DNA of 64,000 nucleotides from Prevotella sp. (GTDB lineage Bacteria > Bacteroidota > Bacteroidia > Bacteroidales > Bacteroidaceae). A model generated the notes under the pieces. That model did not search any database, had not been told where the DNA came from, and saw only the letters and a program-made list of their open reading frames with translations. The stretch spans positions 1-64,000 of the forward strand of contig JAEAMQ010000067.1 of NCBI GenBank assembly GCA_016901395.1, written 5' to 3'. Below are positions 8,343 through 15,543 of this stretch, piece after piece. The stretch's first letter is position 1; the number at the start of each line of letters is the position of its first letter. Both the position numbers and the translations under genes were made by a program.

Positions 8343-9103
8343 ATTCCCTTTTTCCCGCAAATTTAGACAAAATAATCGAGAAAGCGAATACCTTACTTTA
8401 AAAAAGAAACAACATCTTTCCAAACTCTTACCGACTGGCCCAATCACATTGTCCTTTCATTCGCACGCTGCATCTATCCACACGGAAATTATCGTTGAAA
8501 TAAATTGAAAAACGGCCTTCCAATATGCTTTCTTTACACTACGCGCCATTTATGGGCCGAAAATACGCCAAAAACAGCAACACAGCAACACGCTATCAGT
8601 CAGATACTTGTATTTCTTTGACAAATCATGCAGTTGCGATTACTATCGAATCGTGTCGCGAATACTATCTAATCGCACGACGATTAAGGCCTTTTCGCAT
8701 GGCCATCTCCCCGTTCTGGAACCACCAAAACACCCTCAAACCACCAGAATTTGATGTTTTCTCACTCAAAAAGGTGGTTTTGCGAGCCCATCATCTCCCT
8801 GTTTGGAGCATTTTATGCCGACATCGGCGCTCAGTTATTCACCCGAATTGTGGGCTTTTATTCAGAAGAATGTTGACAAAATCATTCTATAGCCCCATTG
8901 TAACCCAGCTTACCCCACCAACCACATCCGCAACATGCACAGCAGAAAACGGCAAGCAAAGCATCCGCACTCCGTCCTCATCCCGCTAAACATCCACGCC
9001 CATCCTGAAGTTTTTCGGATTTATTCTCGCAACTTCCAAGTTTATTGAGTAAATTTGCAAGATAAGAATCGCCCGGACTATAGTCTGGGAACAACGACAT
9101 CGC
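8343..9103. other. Large intergenic region with dispersed repeats
   Basis: A 761-bp gap between divergent genes. It holds the -7 element for the fetA-like gene (8358-8365, minus), the dispersed repeat units at 8636-8686 and a TAAATTTG -7 element for aguA (9050-9057). An open frame at 8525-8989 has low-complexity, unrecognisable protein and is not called. Around 8600-8620 a stretch CTATCAGTCAGATACTT resembles CTAACAGCCAGACACTT near 33422-33438, which also precedes the repeat units there. Confidence 0.5.
8636..8686. repeat. Dispersed 18-nt repeat units (locus 1)
   Basis: Two units in the same orientation: GCGATTACTATCGAATCG at 8636-8653 and GCGAATACTATCTAATCG at 8658-8675, followed by a partial CGATT. 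Each unit is an imperfect palindrome (GCGATT...GAATCG). Related units recur at 17.6, 25.2, 33.5, 49.4 and 57.3 kb, always outside genes. Confidence 0.8.
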
Positions 9104-10180
9104 ATGACACCAAACCAATACTCCGACTTCGTGTTGCCCGCAGAATGGGAATGCCAGAGTGGTATACAACTCACCTGGCCCCACGTCGACACCGACTGGA
9201 AGCCCTATCTGGACGACATCACCCAAACGTTCATAGAGCTGACCCGCGAGATAGCCCGACGCGAAAAGTTGCTTATCGTGACACCCGATATCGATGCCAC
9301 ACGCGCACAGATTGTGGAAGCATTAGGCACGGAAATCCTCACGAATATCCTGTTCTACGAGTGCCAGACCAACGACACATGGGCACGAGACCACGGAGCC
9401 ATCACCATGGTGGCACCCCACCCCGCCACCGAATGTTTTGCCAACCACCATCTGCTCGACTTCAAATTCAACGGATGGGGGGAGAAATTTGACTGGCGGA
9501 AAGACAATGCCATCAACATCCAACTCTATTACAAGGCTGCGTTTCACGGTGCCTTGGAAAACCACAACGACTTTGTGCTCGAAGGTGGGTCTATCGAAAG
9601 CGACGGGCGCGGCACCATCATGACCACCTCGCAGTGTCTTCTCGCCCCCCATCGCAACCAGCCGCTCTCCCAGAAACAGATAGAAGAACGGTTGCTCAAC
9701 CATTTCAATGCCCATCGCGTGATATGGATAGACCACGGCAATCTCATCGGCGACGACACCGACGGACATATCGACACCATCGTGCGCATGGCCCCGGACG
9801 ACACTCTGGTCTATGTGGGCAGCGAGGATGCAGAGGACTGTCAGCACGAGGATTTCATGGCGATGGAACGCCAGTTGCAGTCGCTGACCACCGCCGAGGG
9901 CCATCCCTACCGGCTGCTGAAGCTCCCCATGCCCCGCGCGATGTATGACGACGACGACCGGTTGCCGGCCACCTACGCCAATTTTGTGATACTCAACGGA
10001 GCCGTCATCGTGCCCACCTACCACCAGCCCGACCTTGACCGCCGCGCGATAGAAGTCATCGGGCAGGCCTTCCCCGACCGCGAAATCGTGGGCATCGATG
10101 CCTCTACCGTGGTGCGCCAGCACGGATCGCTCCACTGCCTCACCATGCAGTTTCCCCAAGGGGTGCTTGCCGAGGGATAG
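9104..10180 (+). CDS. aguA: Agmatine deiminase
   Basis: Hydrolyses agmatine to N-carbamoylputrescine and ammonia, 358 residues, in the cytoplasm. It belongs to the PPAD (peptidyl-arginine deiminase-like) family. Diagnostic segments are WPH near residue 25, the conserved TWARDHGAI (about residue 91), VLEGGSIESDGRGT, WIDHGNLIGDDTDGHID and a C-terminal HGSLHC carrying the catalytic cysteine. A -7 element TAAATTTG at 9050-9057 lies 46 nt upstream. The next gene encodes the enzyme for the following step, 62 bp downstream, so the pair forms an arginine-to-putrescine route with an arginine decarboxylase presumably elsewhere. Confidence 0.93.
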   Translation: MTPNQYSDFVLPAEWECQSGIQLTWPHVDTDWKPYLDDITQTFIELTREIARREKLLIVTPDIDATRAQIVEALGTEILTNILFYECQTNDTWARDHGAITMVAPHPATECFANHHLLDFKFNGWGEKFDWRKDNAINIQLYYKAAFHGALENHNDFVLEGGSIESDGRGTIMTTSQCLLAPHRNQPLSQKQIEERLLNHFNAHRVIWIDHGNLIGDDTDGHIDTIVRMAPDDTLVYVGSEDAEDCQHEDFMAMERQLQSLTTAEGHPYRLLKLPMPRAMYDDDDRLPATYANFVILNGAVIVPTYHQPDLDRRAIEVIGQAFPDREIVGIDASTVVRQHGSLHCLTMQFPQGVLAEG

Positions 10181-10242
10181 GGGAAGCATACAAGGATATA
10201 CTGAAATCACTGTTTACTCAACATTATAACACCGATTTGATT

Positions 10243-11124
10243 ATGGAAACCAAGATAGGAATACTCCAGCTTCACAACGTGGCCGACGTGAAACAGAACC
10301 TCACCCGACTGGGCAAGGAAATCGAAGATCTGGCCCGTCGGGGCGCACAGCTCATCGTATTGCAGGAACTGCACAACTCGTTGTATTTCTGCCAGGTGGA
10401 GGATGTGGACAATTTTGACCTCGCCGAGCCCATCCCCGGCCCGTCGACCGAGTTTTTCGGTGCGCTGGCCAAGGCCTGTGGGGTAGTCATCGTCACCTCG
10501 CTGTTTGAGCGTCGCGCCCCCGGACTCTACCACAACACGGCCGTGGTGATCGAGCGAGACGGCACCATCGCCGGCAAATACCGCAAGATGCACATCCCCG
10601 ACGACCCCGCCTACTACGAGAAATTCTATTTCACGCCCGGCGATCTGGGCTTCCACCCCATCGACACCTCGGTGGGACGCTTGGGCGTGCTGGTGTGTTG
10701 GGACCAGTGGTATCCCGAGGCAGCCCGCCTCATGGCCCTGCGGGGTGCCGAGATACTCATCTATCCCACGGCCATCGGATATGCGCTGAGCGACACGCCC
10801 GAGGAACAGGAGCGGCAACGCGAGGCATGGACGACCGTGCAGCGCGGCCACGCCGTGGCCAACGGACTGCCTGTCATTGCGGTGAACCGTGTGGGATTTG
10901 AACCCGATCCGAGCGACCAGACCGAGGGCATACAGTTCTGGGGATCGAGCTTCGTGGCCGGACCACAGGGCGAACTCCACTATCAGGCATCCACCGACGA
11001 GGAAGAGAGCCTGATCATTGAGGTAGACCTGCAGCACAGCGAGGATGTGCGCCGCTGGTGGCCATTCCTCCGAGACCGGCGCATCGACGAGTATCAAGAC
11101 ATCCTGAAAAGGTTTGTCGACTGA
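10243..11124 (+). CDS. aguB: N-carbamoylputrescine amidase
   Basis: Nitrilase-superfamily enzyme that converts N-carbamoylputrescine to putrescine, CO2 and ammonia. The ATG at 10243 (METKIGILQLHN) is preferred to the in-frame TTG at 10237, giving 293 residues. The Glu-Lys-Cys triad is visible in LQELHNSLYF, GKYRKMHIPDDP and GVLVCWDQWYPEAAR. Later segments (YPTAIGYALSD, AVNRVGFEPDP) match plant and bacterial AguB. It forms a two-gene unit with aguA. Confidence 0.94.
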   Translation: METKIGILQLHNVADVKQNLTRLGKEIEDLARRGAQLIVLQELHNSLYFCQVEDVDNFDLAEPIPGPSTEFFGALAKACGVVIVTSLFERRAPGLYHNTAVVIERDGTIAGKYRKMHIPDDPAYYEKFYFTPGDLGFHPIDTSVGRLGVLVCWDQWYPEAARLMALRGAEILIYPTAIGYALSDTPEEQERQREAWTTVQRGHAVANGLPVIAVNRVGFEPDPSDQTEGIQFWGSSFVAGPQGELHYQASTDEEESLIIEVDLQHSEDVRRWWPFLRDRRIDEYQDILKRFVD

Positions 11125-11220
11125 TAGTCTGAATGTAACAAACAGACCTCCAAGAGCCATTTTTGACAAGAAGAAAGCATAAAAACTATTAAATTTAAAA
11201 GAGTTTTTTGAAATTCTTCG

Positions 11221-11228
11221 TATCTTTG
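11221..11228 (+). promoter_or_regulatory. -7 promoter element upstream of tetR
   Basis: TATCTTTG matches the Bacteroidota -7 box. No good -33 box lies 19-21 bp upstream. It would give a leader of about 155 nt that contains a short hairpin (CGGTCA...TGACCG, about 11335-11354) and ends in the palindromic ribosome-binding site. Confidence 0.5.
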
Positions 11229-11375
11229 CATCCGACTACAGGCATGTTTGCACTGCTGTTAAGCATCTGACCCTTTAGGGGTTATGCTCCCAGTCACCAC
11301 GCATGCTCATAAAACGATATTAAGATAATCAGAAAACGGTCAGCAAGAGTGACCGCAGAATGGTATAAATTTCAC

Positions 11376-11387
11376 AGGAGGCCTCCT
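11376..11387 (+). promoter_or_regulatory. Palindromic Shine-Dalgarno sequence of tetR
   Basis: AGGAGGCCTCCT is a perfect 12-bp palindrome ending one base before the ATG. The left half is a full anti-16S match, unusual in Bacteroidota, where strong SD sites are rare. The two halves can pair with each other or with a second transcript and hide the site. Confidence 0.6.
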
Positions 11388-11388
11388 C

Positions 11389-12024
11389 ATGTATAAATCC
11401 AACTCACAGACAGAATATCGCCTGGAATTGCGTCAGAAGATTTTAGAAACAGCAACACGCGAGTTCCAGACCAAAGGTATCAAGGCCGTCAAGATGGACG
11501 ACATTGCCAACCTGCTCTCGGTGTCGAAACGCACGGTATATGAAATATACGACAACAAAGAGCAGTTGTTGATGGAAAGTGTGAAAGAAGAGCATAAATG
11601 TTATGCTTGTCAGATGCACGATTTCGTGGAAAATGGAAATCCGCAGGTGATGGATATCCTACTTGAATTCTACAGACTCCAGATGCGCAATCTCGCAAAC
11701 GTGAATCCGATCTACTTCGAAGAACTTCACCGTTACCCGCAGATTGTGGCGTGGCTGGAAAACAAGCACAAGGAGAACGACCAGAATGCACAGCTATTTT
11801 TCACACAGGGCATCAAGGATGGATTTTTCCGTAGCGATGTCAACTACGACCTGATAACAAGAGTGGGCAGCGGCATGATGAACTACATCATGGAAAATCA
11901 GCTCTACAAAATCTATGACATCACGGAGATATTCCGAAATGTCATCATGCTCTTTATCCGCGGATTTTGCACCATGAAAGGTATAGAGGAACTGGAACGT
12001 CTCCTGAGTGAGACAAAAAAATAA
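11389..12024 (+). CDS. TetR/AcrR-family transcriptional regulator
   Basis: 211-residue regulator. The N-terminal TetR helix-turn-helix (about residues 8-55) is clear: ILETATREFQTKGIKAVKMD, then DDIANLLSVSKRTVYEIYDNKEQLL. The C-terminal ligand-binding half (residues 60-200) is helical and not assignable to a ligand. It stands between aguB and the mmd genes. A terminator at 12041-12077 closes the unit, so it is probably monocistronic. The target is unknown; adjacent mmdA is a candidate only by position. Confidence 0.88.
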   Translation: MYKSNSQTEYRLELRQKILETATREFQTKGIKAVKMDDIANLLSVSKRTVYEIYDNKEQLLMESVKEEHKCYACQMHDFVENGNPQVMDILLEFYRLQMRNLANVNPIYFEELHRYPQIVAWLENKHKENDQNAQLFFTQGIKDGFFRSDVNYDLITRVGSGMMNYIMENQLYKIYDITEIFRNVIMLFIRGFCTMKGIEELERLLSETKK

Positions 12025-12040
12025 GTTTAAAGAGACATAC

Positions 12041-12077
12041 CCCTCTCAACACCGAGGCCCTCGGACGTTGAGAGGGG
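12041..12077 (+). terminator. Hairpin terminator after tetR
   Basis: An 11-bp stem CCCCTCTCAAC / GTTGAGAGGGG has a loop containing a smaller pairing (GAGGCCCTC). The tail is only weakly T-rich. Confidence 0.65.
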
Positions 12078-12141
12078 TAAGTCATTTAGGACAAATAACA
12101 TTATTTTAAGTTCCATTTTTCTCATTATCAAGATTTATTCG

Positions 12142-12149
12142 TACTTTTG
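12142..12149 (+). promoter_or_regulatory. -7 promoter element of the mmd operon
   Basis: TACTTTTG lies 39 bp before the mmdA start codon and matches TAnnTTTG. The -33 region is a run of T without a clean TTTG. Confidence 0.45.
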
Positions 12150-12188
12150 CATTCTATTTAGCAACTAAAGAAAACAACAAGATAGATT

Positions 12189-13754
12189 ATGAGTAAGCAA
12201 ACAGAGAAGATTAAGGAGCTGGTTGCCAAGCGCGAGAAAGCCCGTCTTGGTGGTGGCGAGAAAGCTATCGAGAAGCAGCATGCCCGTGGCAAATACACGG
12301 CCCGCGAGCGCATTGAGATGCTGGTAGACAAGGACAGTTTCGAGGAGTATGACATGTTCAAGCTCCATCGCTGCCATAACTTCGGCATGGAAAAGAAGCA
12401 GTTCTACGGCGACGGCGTGGTGGCAGGATCGGCTACGATCGACGGCCGCTTGGTTTATCTCTACGCCCAGGACTTCACCGTGAACGGTGGTTCGCTGTCG
12501 GAGACAATGGCCCAGAAGATTTGCAAGGTCATGGATATGGCTATGCAGAACGGTGCTCCCGTTATCTGTATGAACGACTCCGGTGGCGCACGCATCCAGG
12601 AAGGTATCTCCGCCTTGGCCGGATACGGCGAGATTTTCGAGCGTAACATTCTCGCTTCGGGTGTCATTCCGCAGATCAGCGCCATCATGGGCCCGTGTGC
12701 CGGTGGTGCGGTTTACTCTCCTGCCCTCACCGATTTCATCCTCATGACCGAGGGAACAAGCTATATGTTCCTCACAGGTCCTAAGGTGGTGAAGACCGTT
12801 ACGGGCGAGGATATCGACTCCGAGCACCTCGGCGGTGCAAGCGTTCATGCCAGCAAGAGCGGTGTGACGAGCTTTACAGCCAAGACCGAAGAGGACGCGA
12901 TGGAGATGCTGAAGAAGTTGCTGAGCTATATTCCGTCCAACAACACCGAAGAAGCCCCTCGCGTGGAGTGCACCGACCCTATCGACCGCAAGGAAGATTT
13001 GCTCAACGAGATACTCCCCGATGACCCCAACCAGGCCTACGACATGTATAAGGTCATCACTGCAGTGACCGACAACGGTGAGTTCTTCGAGGTGCAGCCA
13101 AAGTTCGCCAAGAACATCATCACCGGTTTTGCACGCTTCAATGGTCAGAGCGTGGGTATCGTAGCCAACCAGCCTGCAGCCTATGCCGGCGTGCTCGACA
13201 CCAATGCCAGCCGCAAGGGCGCACGGTTCGTGCGTTTCTGCGATGCGTTCAACATCCCCATCGTGAGCCTCGTGGATGTGCCCGGATTCCTGCCCGGTAC
13301 GGGTCAGGAGTACAATGCGGTCATCCTGCATGGTGCCCAGCTGCTCTATGCCTACGGCGAAGCCACTGTGCCCAAGGTGACAATCAATCTGCGCAAGAGC
13401 TATGGTGGCTCCCACATTGTGATGGGATGCAAGCAGCTCCGCAGCGACCTGAACTTCGCATGGCCTACCGCTGAGATTGCCGTAATGGGTGCTTCGGGTG
13501 CCGTAGCCGTGCTCTGTGGCAAGGAAGCCAAGCAGATCAAGGAAGAAGGCGGCGACGTAAAGGCGTTCCTCGCAGAAAAGGAAGACGAATATACAGAGAA
13601 GTTTGCCAATCCGTATCAGGCCGCACAGTTTGGCTATATCGACGACGTGATTGAACCTCGCAACACCCGTTTCCGCATCTGTCGTGGTCTCGCACAGCTC
13701 GCCGGCAAACGCCAGAGCCTCCCGGCTAAGAAACATGGATGTATGCCAATGTAA
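12189..13754 (+). CDS. mmdA: Methylmalonyl-CoA decarboxylase alpha / propionyl-CoA carboxylase carboxyltransferase subunit
   Basis: Moves the carboxyl group between methylmalonyl-CoA and biotin on the carrier protein, part of the succinate/propionate pathway. It has 521 residues, the usual length. Two crotonase-like halves are visible. The N-terminal half has MNDSGGARIQEGISAL and the oxyanion-hole segment MGPCAGGAVYSPALTD. The C-terminal half has FVDVPGFLPGTGQEY-type sequence (here LVDVPGFLPGTGQEYN) and the acidic AWPTAEIAVMGASGAV. A small subunit and a biotin carrier gene follow. No beta-subunit (ion pump) or biotin carboxylase gene is adjacent, so the direction of the reaction cannot be fixed from this locus. 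Confidence 0.93.
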   Translation: MSKQTEKIKELVAKREKARLGGGEKAIEKQHARGKYTARERIEMLVDKDSFEEYDMFKLHRCHNFGMEKKQFYGDGVVAGSATIDGRLVYLYAQDFTVNGGSLSETMAQKICKVMDMAMQNGAPVICMNDSGGARIQEGISALAGYGEIFERNILASGVIPQISAIMGPCAGGAVYSPALTDFILMTEGTSYMFLTGPKVVKTVTGEDIDSEHLGGASVHASKSGVTSFTAKTEEDAMEMLKKLLSYIPSNNTEEAPRVECTDPIDRKEDLLNEILPDDPNQAYDMYKVITAVTDNGEFFEVQPKFAKNIITGFARFNGQSVGIVANQPAAYAGVLDTNASRKGARFVRFCDAFNIPIVSLVDVPGFLPGTGQEYNAVILHGAQLLYAYGEATVPKVTINLRKSYGGSHIVMGCKQLRSDLNFAWPTAEIAVMGASGAVAVLCGKEAKQIKEEGGDVKAFLAEKEDEYTEKFANPYQAAQFGYIDDVIEPRNTRFRICRGLAQLAGKRQSLPAKKHGCMPM

Positions 13755-13790
13755 TTTCATAACATACGTTTCACTTAAAATTACATTCGG

Positions 13791-13940
13791 ATGGATAAAA
13801 ATATATATGCAGCTATTGCCATGGCACTCTACGAGTATCAGGGCAACAACGTTCATGACAAGGAGCCAGGCATCATCACCATCAAGCCCAAGCAGACGAT
13901 GTGGAATGCCAAGTTCCTCTCATTCACCGCAAAACCATAA
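13791..13940 (+). CDS. Small subunit-like protein of the mmd operon (49 aa)
   Basis: A 49-residue frame (MDKNIYAAIAMALYEYQGNN...) fills the gap between mmdA and the biotin carrier, 36 bp after mmdA and 5 bp before the next ATG. Bacteroidota mmd operons typically carry a short protein here with the same opening and a following VHDxExGxITI stretch. It corresponds in position to the gamma/delta (OadG-related) subunit but has no membrane helix. Role is inferred from position: assembly or stabilisation of the complex. Confidence 0.8.
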   Translation: MDKNIYAAIAMALYEYQGNNVHDKEPGIITIKPKQTMWNAKFLSFTAKP

Positions 13941-13945
13941 ACAAG

Positions 13946-14377
13946 ATGAAAGAATTCAAATATACCATCGACGGAAAAGAATATAAGGTTGAGATTGGCG
14001 ACATCAACGAAGAGAACTATGTGGCCAGCGTAAAAGTCAACGGAGAGGACTATGAAGTGGCCCTTGAGAAGCCGGCTGAGCCAGAGAAGAAGAAGGTAGA
14101 ACTGGGCAAACCTGTGGCACAGGAAGCCAGCGACGCACCCGCTTCGGCCGCCAATGTCAACACAGCCAACGCCATCAAGTCTCCGCTGCCAGGCACTATC
14201 ACCGCAATCAATGTGAATGTGGGCGACGAAGTGCAGCCCGGTGATGCCCTGCTCGTGCTCGAAGCCATGAAGATGGCCAACAACATCGAGACGGAAAAGG
14301 CCGGCAAAGTGACTGCCATCTGCGTGAAAGTGGGACAGAGCGTCATGGAAGACGAGCCACTTGTCGTGATTGAATAA
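13946..14377 (+). CDS. mmdC: Biotin carboxyl carrier protein (mmd gamma type)
   Basis: 143-residue carrier that shuttles CO2 on biotin. The ATG at 13946 (MKEFKYTIDGKEYKV) is chosen over 13901 because it lies just after the small gene. The N-terminal 45 residues form a subdomain, followed by an Ala/Pro/Lys linker (about 42-75). The biotinyl domain comes last, with the target EAMKM and biotinylated Lys109. The gene closes the mmd cluster. Confidence 0.92.
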   Translation: MKEFKYTIDGKEYKVEIGDINEENYVASVKVNGEDYEVALEKPAEPEKKKVELGKPVAQEASDAPASAANVNTANAIKSPLPGTITAINVNVGDEVQPGDALLVLEAMKMANNIETEKAGKVTAICVKVGQSVMEDEPLVVIE

Positions 14378-14588
14378 TTGACCTGAGCAGACCGTGCTGT
14401 CAGGCAAAACAGACAGACTGGCAGGCCAAGACAGGCTGAACAAACAGCCTTGGAAGCGGAAACAAGAGAGAGGAAGACGCGATGAATACCGGCAGTCAAC
14501 CTTTTTCTTACTCCGACAACTTTCGGGCCATTCCCCTGCTCCAATCTAAGGCATTCTGTTACAAAGAATGTTATAAAGGAAGTGAAAT

Positions 14589-14626
14589 ACACCTGGTTTT
14601 GTGTGAATTCATGCAAAATCAGGTGT
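14589..14626 (+). repeat. Inverted repeat just upstream of the GT5 promoter
   Basis: Arms ACACCTGGTTTTG (14589-14601) and CAAAATCAGGTGT (14614-14626) are complementary at 12 of 13 positions around a 12-nt loop. It ends 18 bp before the -7 element, so it overlaps the -33 region and is placed like an operator. Confidence 0.6.
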
Positions 14627-14644
14627 ATTGTCAATTATATTTTG

Positions 14645-14652
14645 TAACTTTG
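14645..14652 (+). promoter_or_regulatory. -7 promoter element of the GT5 gene
   Basis: TAACTTTG, matching TAnnTTTG, lies 33 bp before the start codon at 14685. Confidence 0.5.
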
Positions 14653-14684
14653 TATTCAGAATATTAACTTAGGGAAAGTGTATA

Positions 14685-15500
14685 ATGACTAAAAAGAAGG
14701 TATTATTCATTAATCAGGAGATTGCTCCTTATGTTCCGGAGTCCGAAATGTCTACGATGGGGCGCGACTTGCCACAGAAAATCCAGGAAAGTGGTTTTGA
14801 AATTCGCACATTCATGCCCAAATGGGGAGCCATCAATGAACGCAGAGGTCAACTGCATGAAGTAATCCGCTTGTCTGGAATGAACTTGATTATTGATGAC
14901 ACCGACCACCCTTTGATTATCAAAGTTGCCAGCATACCGGTCTCGCGTCTTCAGGTCTACTTTATCGACAACGAAGATTATTTCCTCCGTCGACAGGCCA
15001 TGACAGAAGATGAGAACGGTGCTGAATACCCCGACAATGGCGAAAGAGCCATTTTCTTTGCACGCGGCGTGCTGGAAACCGTAAGAAAACTGCGTTGGAC
15101 ACCAGACATCATCCAGTGTCAAGGTTGGATGGCTGCCGTTGTTCCACTCTATATCAAGACCGTTTATCACGAGGATCCTTCCTTTGCCAAGACAAAGGTT
15201 ATCACCTCGCTGTTCCATAACCAGCTCAAGACCTCACTGGGAAACAACTTCAAACGTTGTGTGGAATATCGTGAGGCCAAGGCCGAACTCCTGCAGCCTT
15301 ATGCCGAAGAGTTCGATTTCCTGGAGCTTGGCAAGATGGCCATCGACTATAGCGACGGTGTTGTAGAGGCCGCACAAGATGTCAACTCCAAACTCCTGGA
15401 CTACGCCAAGGAGAAACAACTGCCCTTGCTCAACTACCCCGGTGAGGATTACACTTCTGCTTATGAAGCGTTCTACCATCAGATCTTGGGTGAGGAATAA
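14685..15500 (+). CDS. Half-size glycogen/starch synthase-like protein (GT5 N-domain)
   Basis: 271 residues corresponding only to the N-terminal Rossmann domain of GT5 glycogen synthases; full GlgA is about 475. It opens with KKVLFINQEIAPYVPES. The usual ADP-glucose-binding KxGGL position reads MSTMG here, and the C-terminal nucleotide-binding domain is absent. Further matches are PDIIQCQGWMAAVVPLYIKT (compare the GlgA DWH region). Short GT5 proteins of this form are common in Bacteroidota. Catalytic activity on its own is doubtful. The next gene, a DUF4270 lipoprotein, follows after 43 bp, probably in the same transcript. Confidence 0.75.
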   Translation: MTKKKVLFINQEIAPYVPESEMSTMGRDLPQKIQESGFEIRTFMPKWGAINERRGQLHEVIRLSGMNLIIDDTDHPLIIKVASIPVSRLQVYFIDNEDYFLRRQAMTEDENGAEYPDNGERAIFFARGVLETVRKLRWTPDIIQCQGWMAAVVPLYIKTVYHEDPSFAKTKVITSLFHNQLKTSLGNNFKRCVEYREAKAELLQPYAEEFDFLELGKMAIDYSDGVVEAAQDVNSKLLDYAKEKQLPLLNYPGEDYTSAYEAFYHQILGEE

Positions 15501-15543
15501 TTCTGAAAAATAATATTCCACATAAACAATACACTCCATATTC

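Larger units (their letters stand above)
14378..14684. other. Intergenic region upstream of the GT5 gene
   Basis: 307 bp with no credible gene (the frame 14482-14667 is low complexity and spans the promoter). It contains a small inverted repeat CATTCT/AGAATG near 14552-14570, the strong hairpin at 14589-14626 and a TAACTTTG -7 element at 14645-14652. Confidence 0.5.

Noticed and set aside
12165-13856. 563-residue open frame on the minus strand opposite mmdA
   Set aside because: It is a shadow of a clear carboxyltransferase gene; its translation has no domain, and codon bias follows the plus-strand gene.
14482-14667. 61-residue frame before the GT5 gene
   Set aside because: It covers the inverted repeat and promoter element and looks like non-coding DNA.
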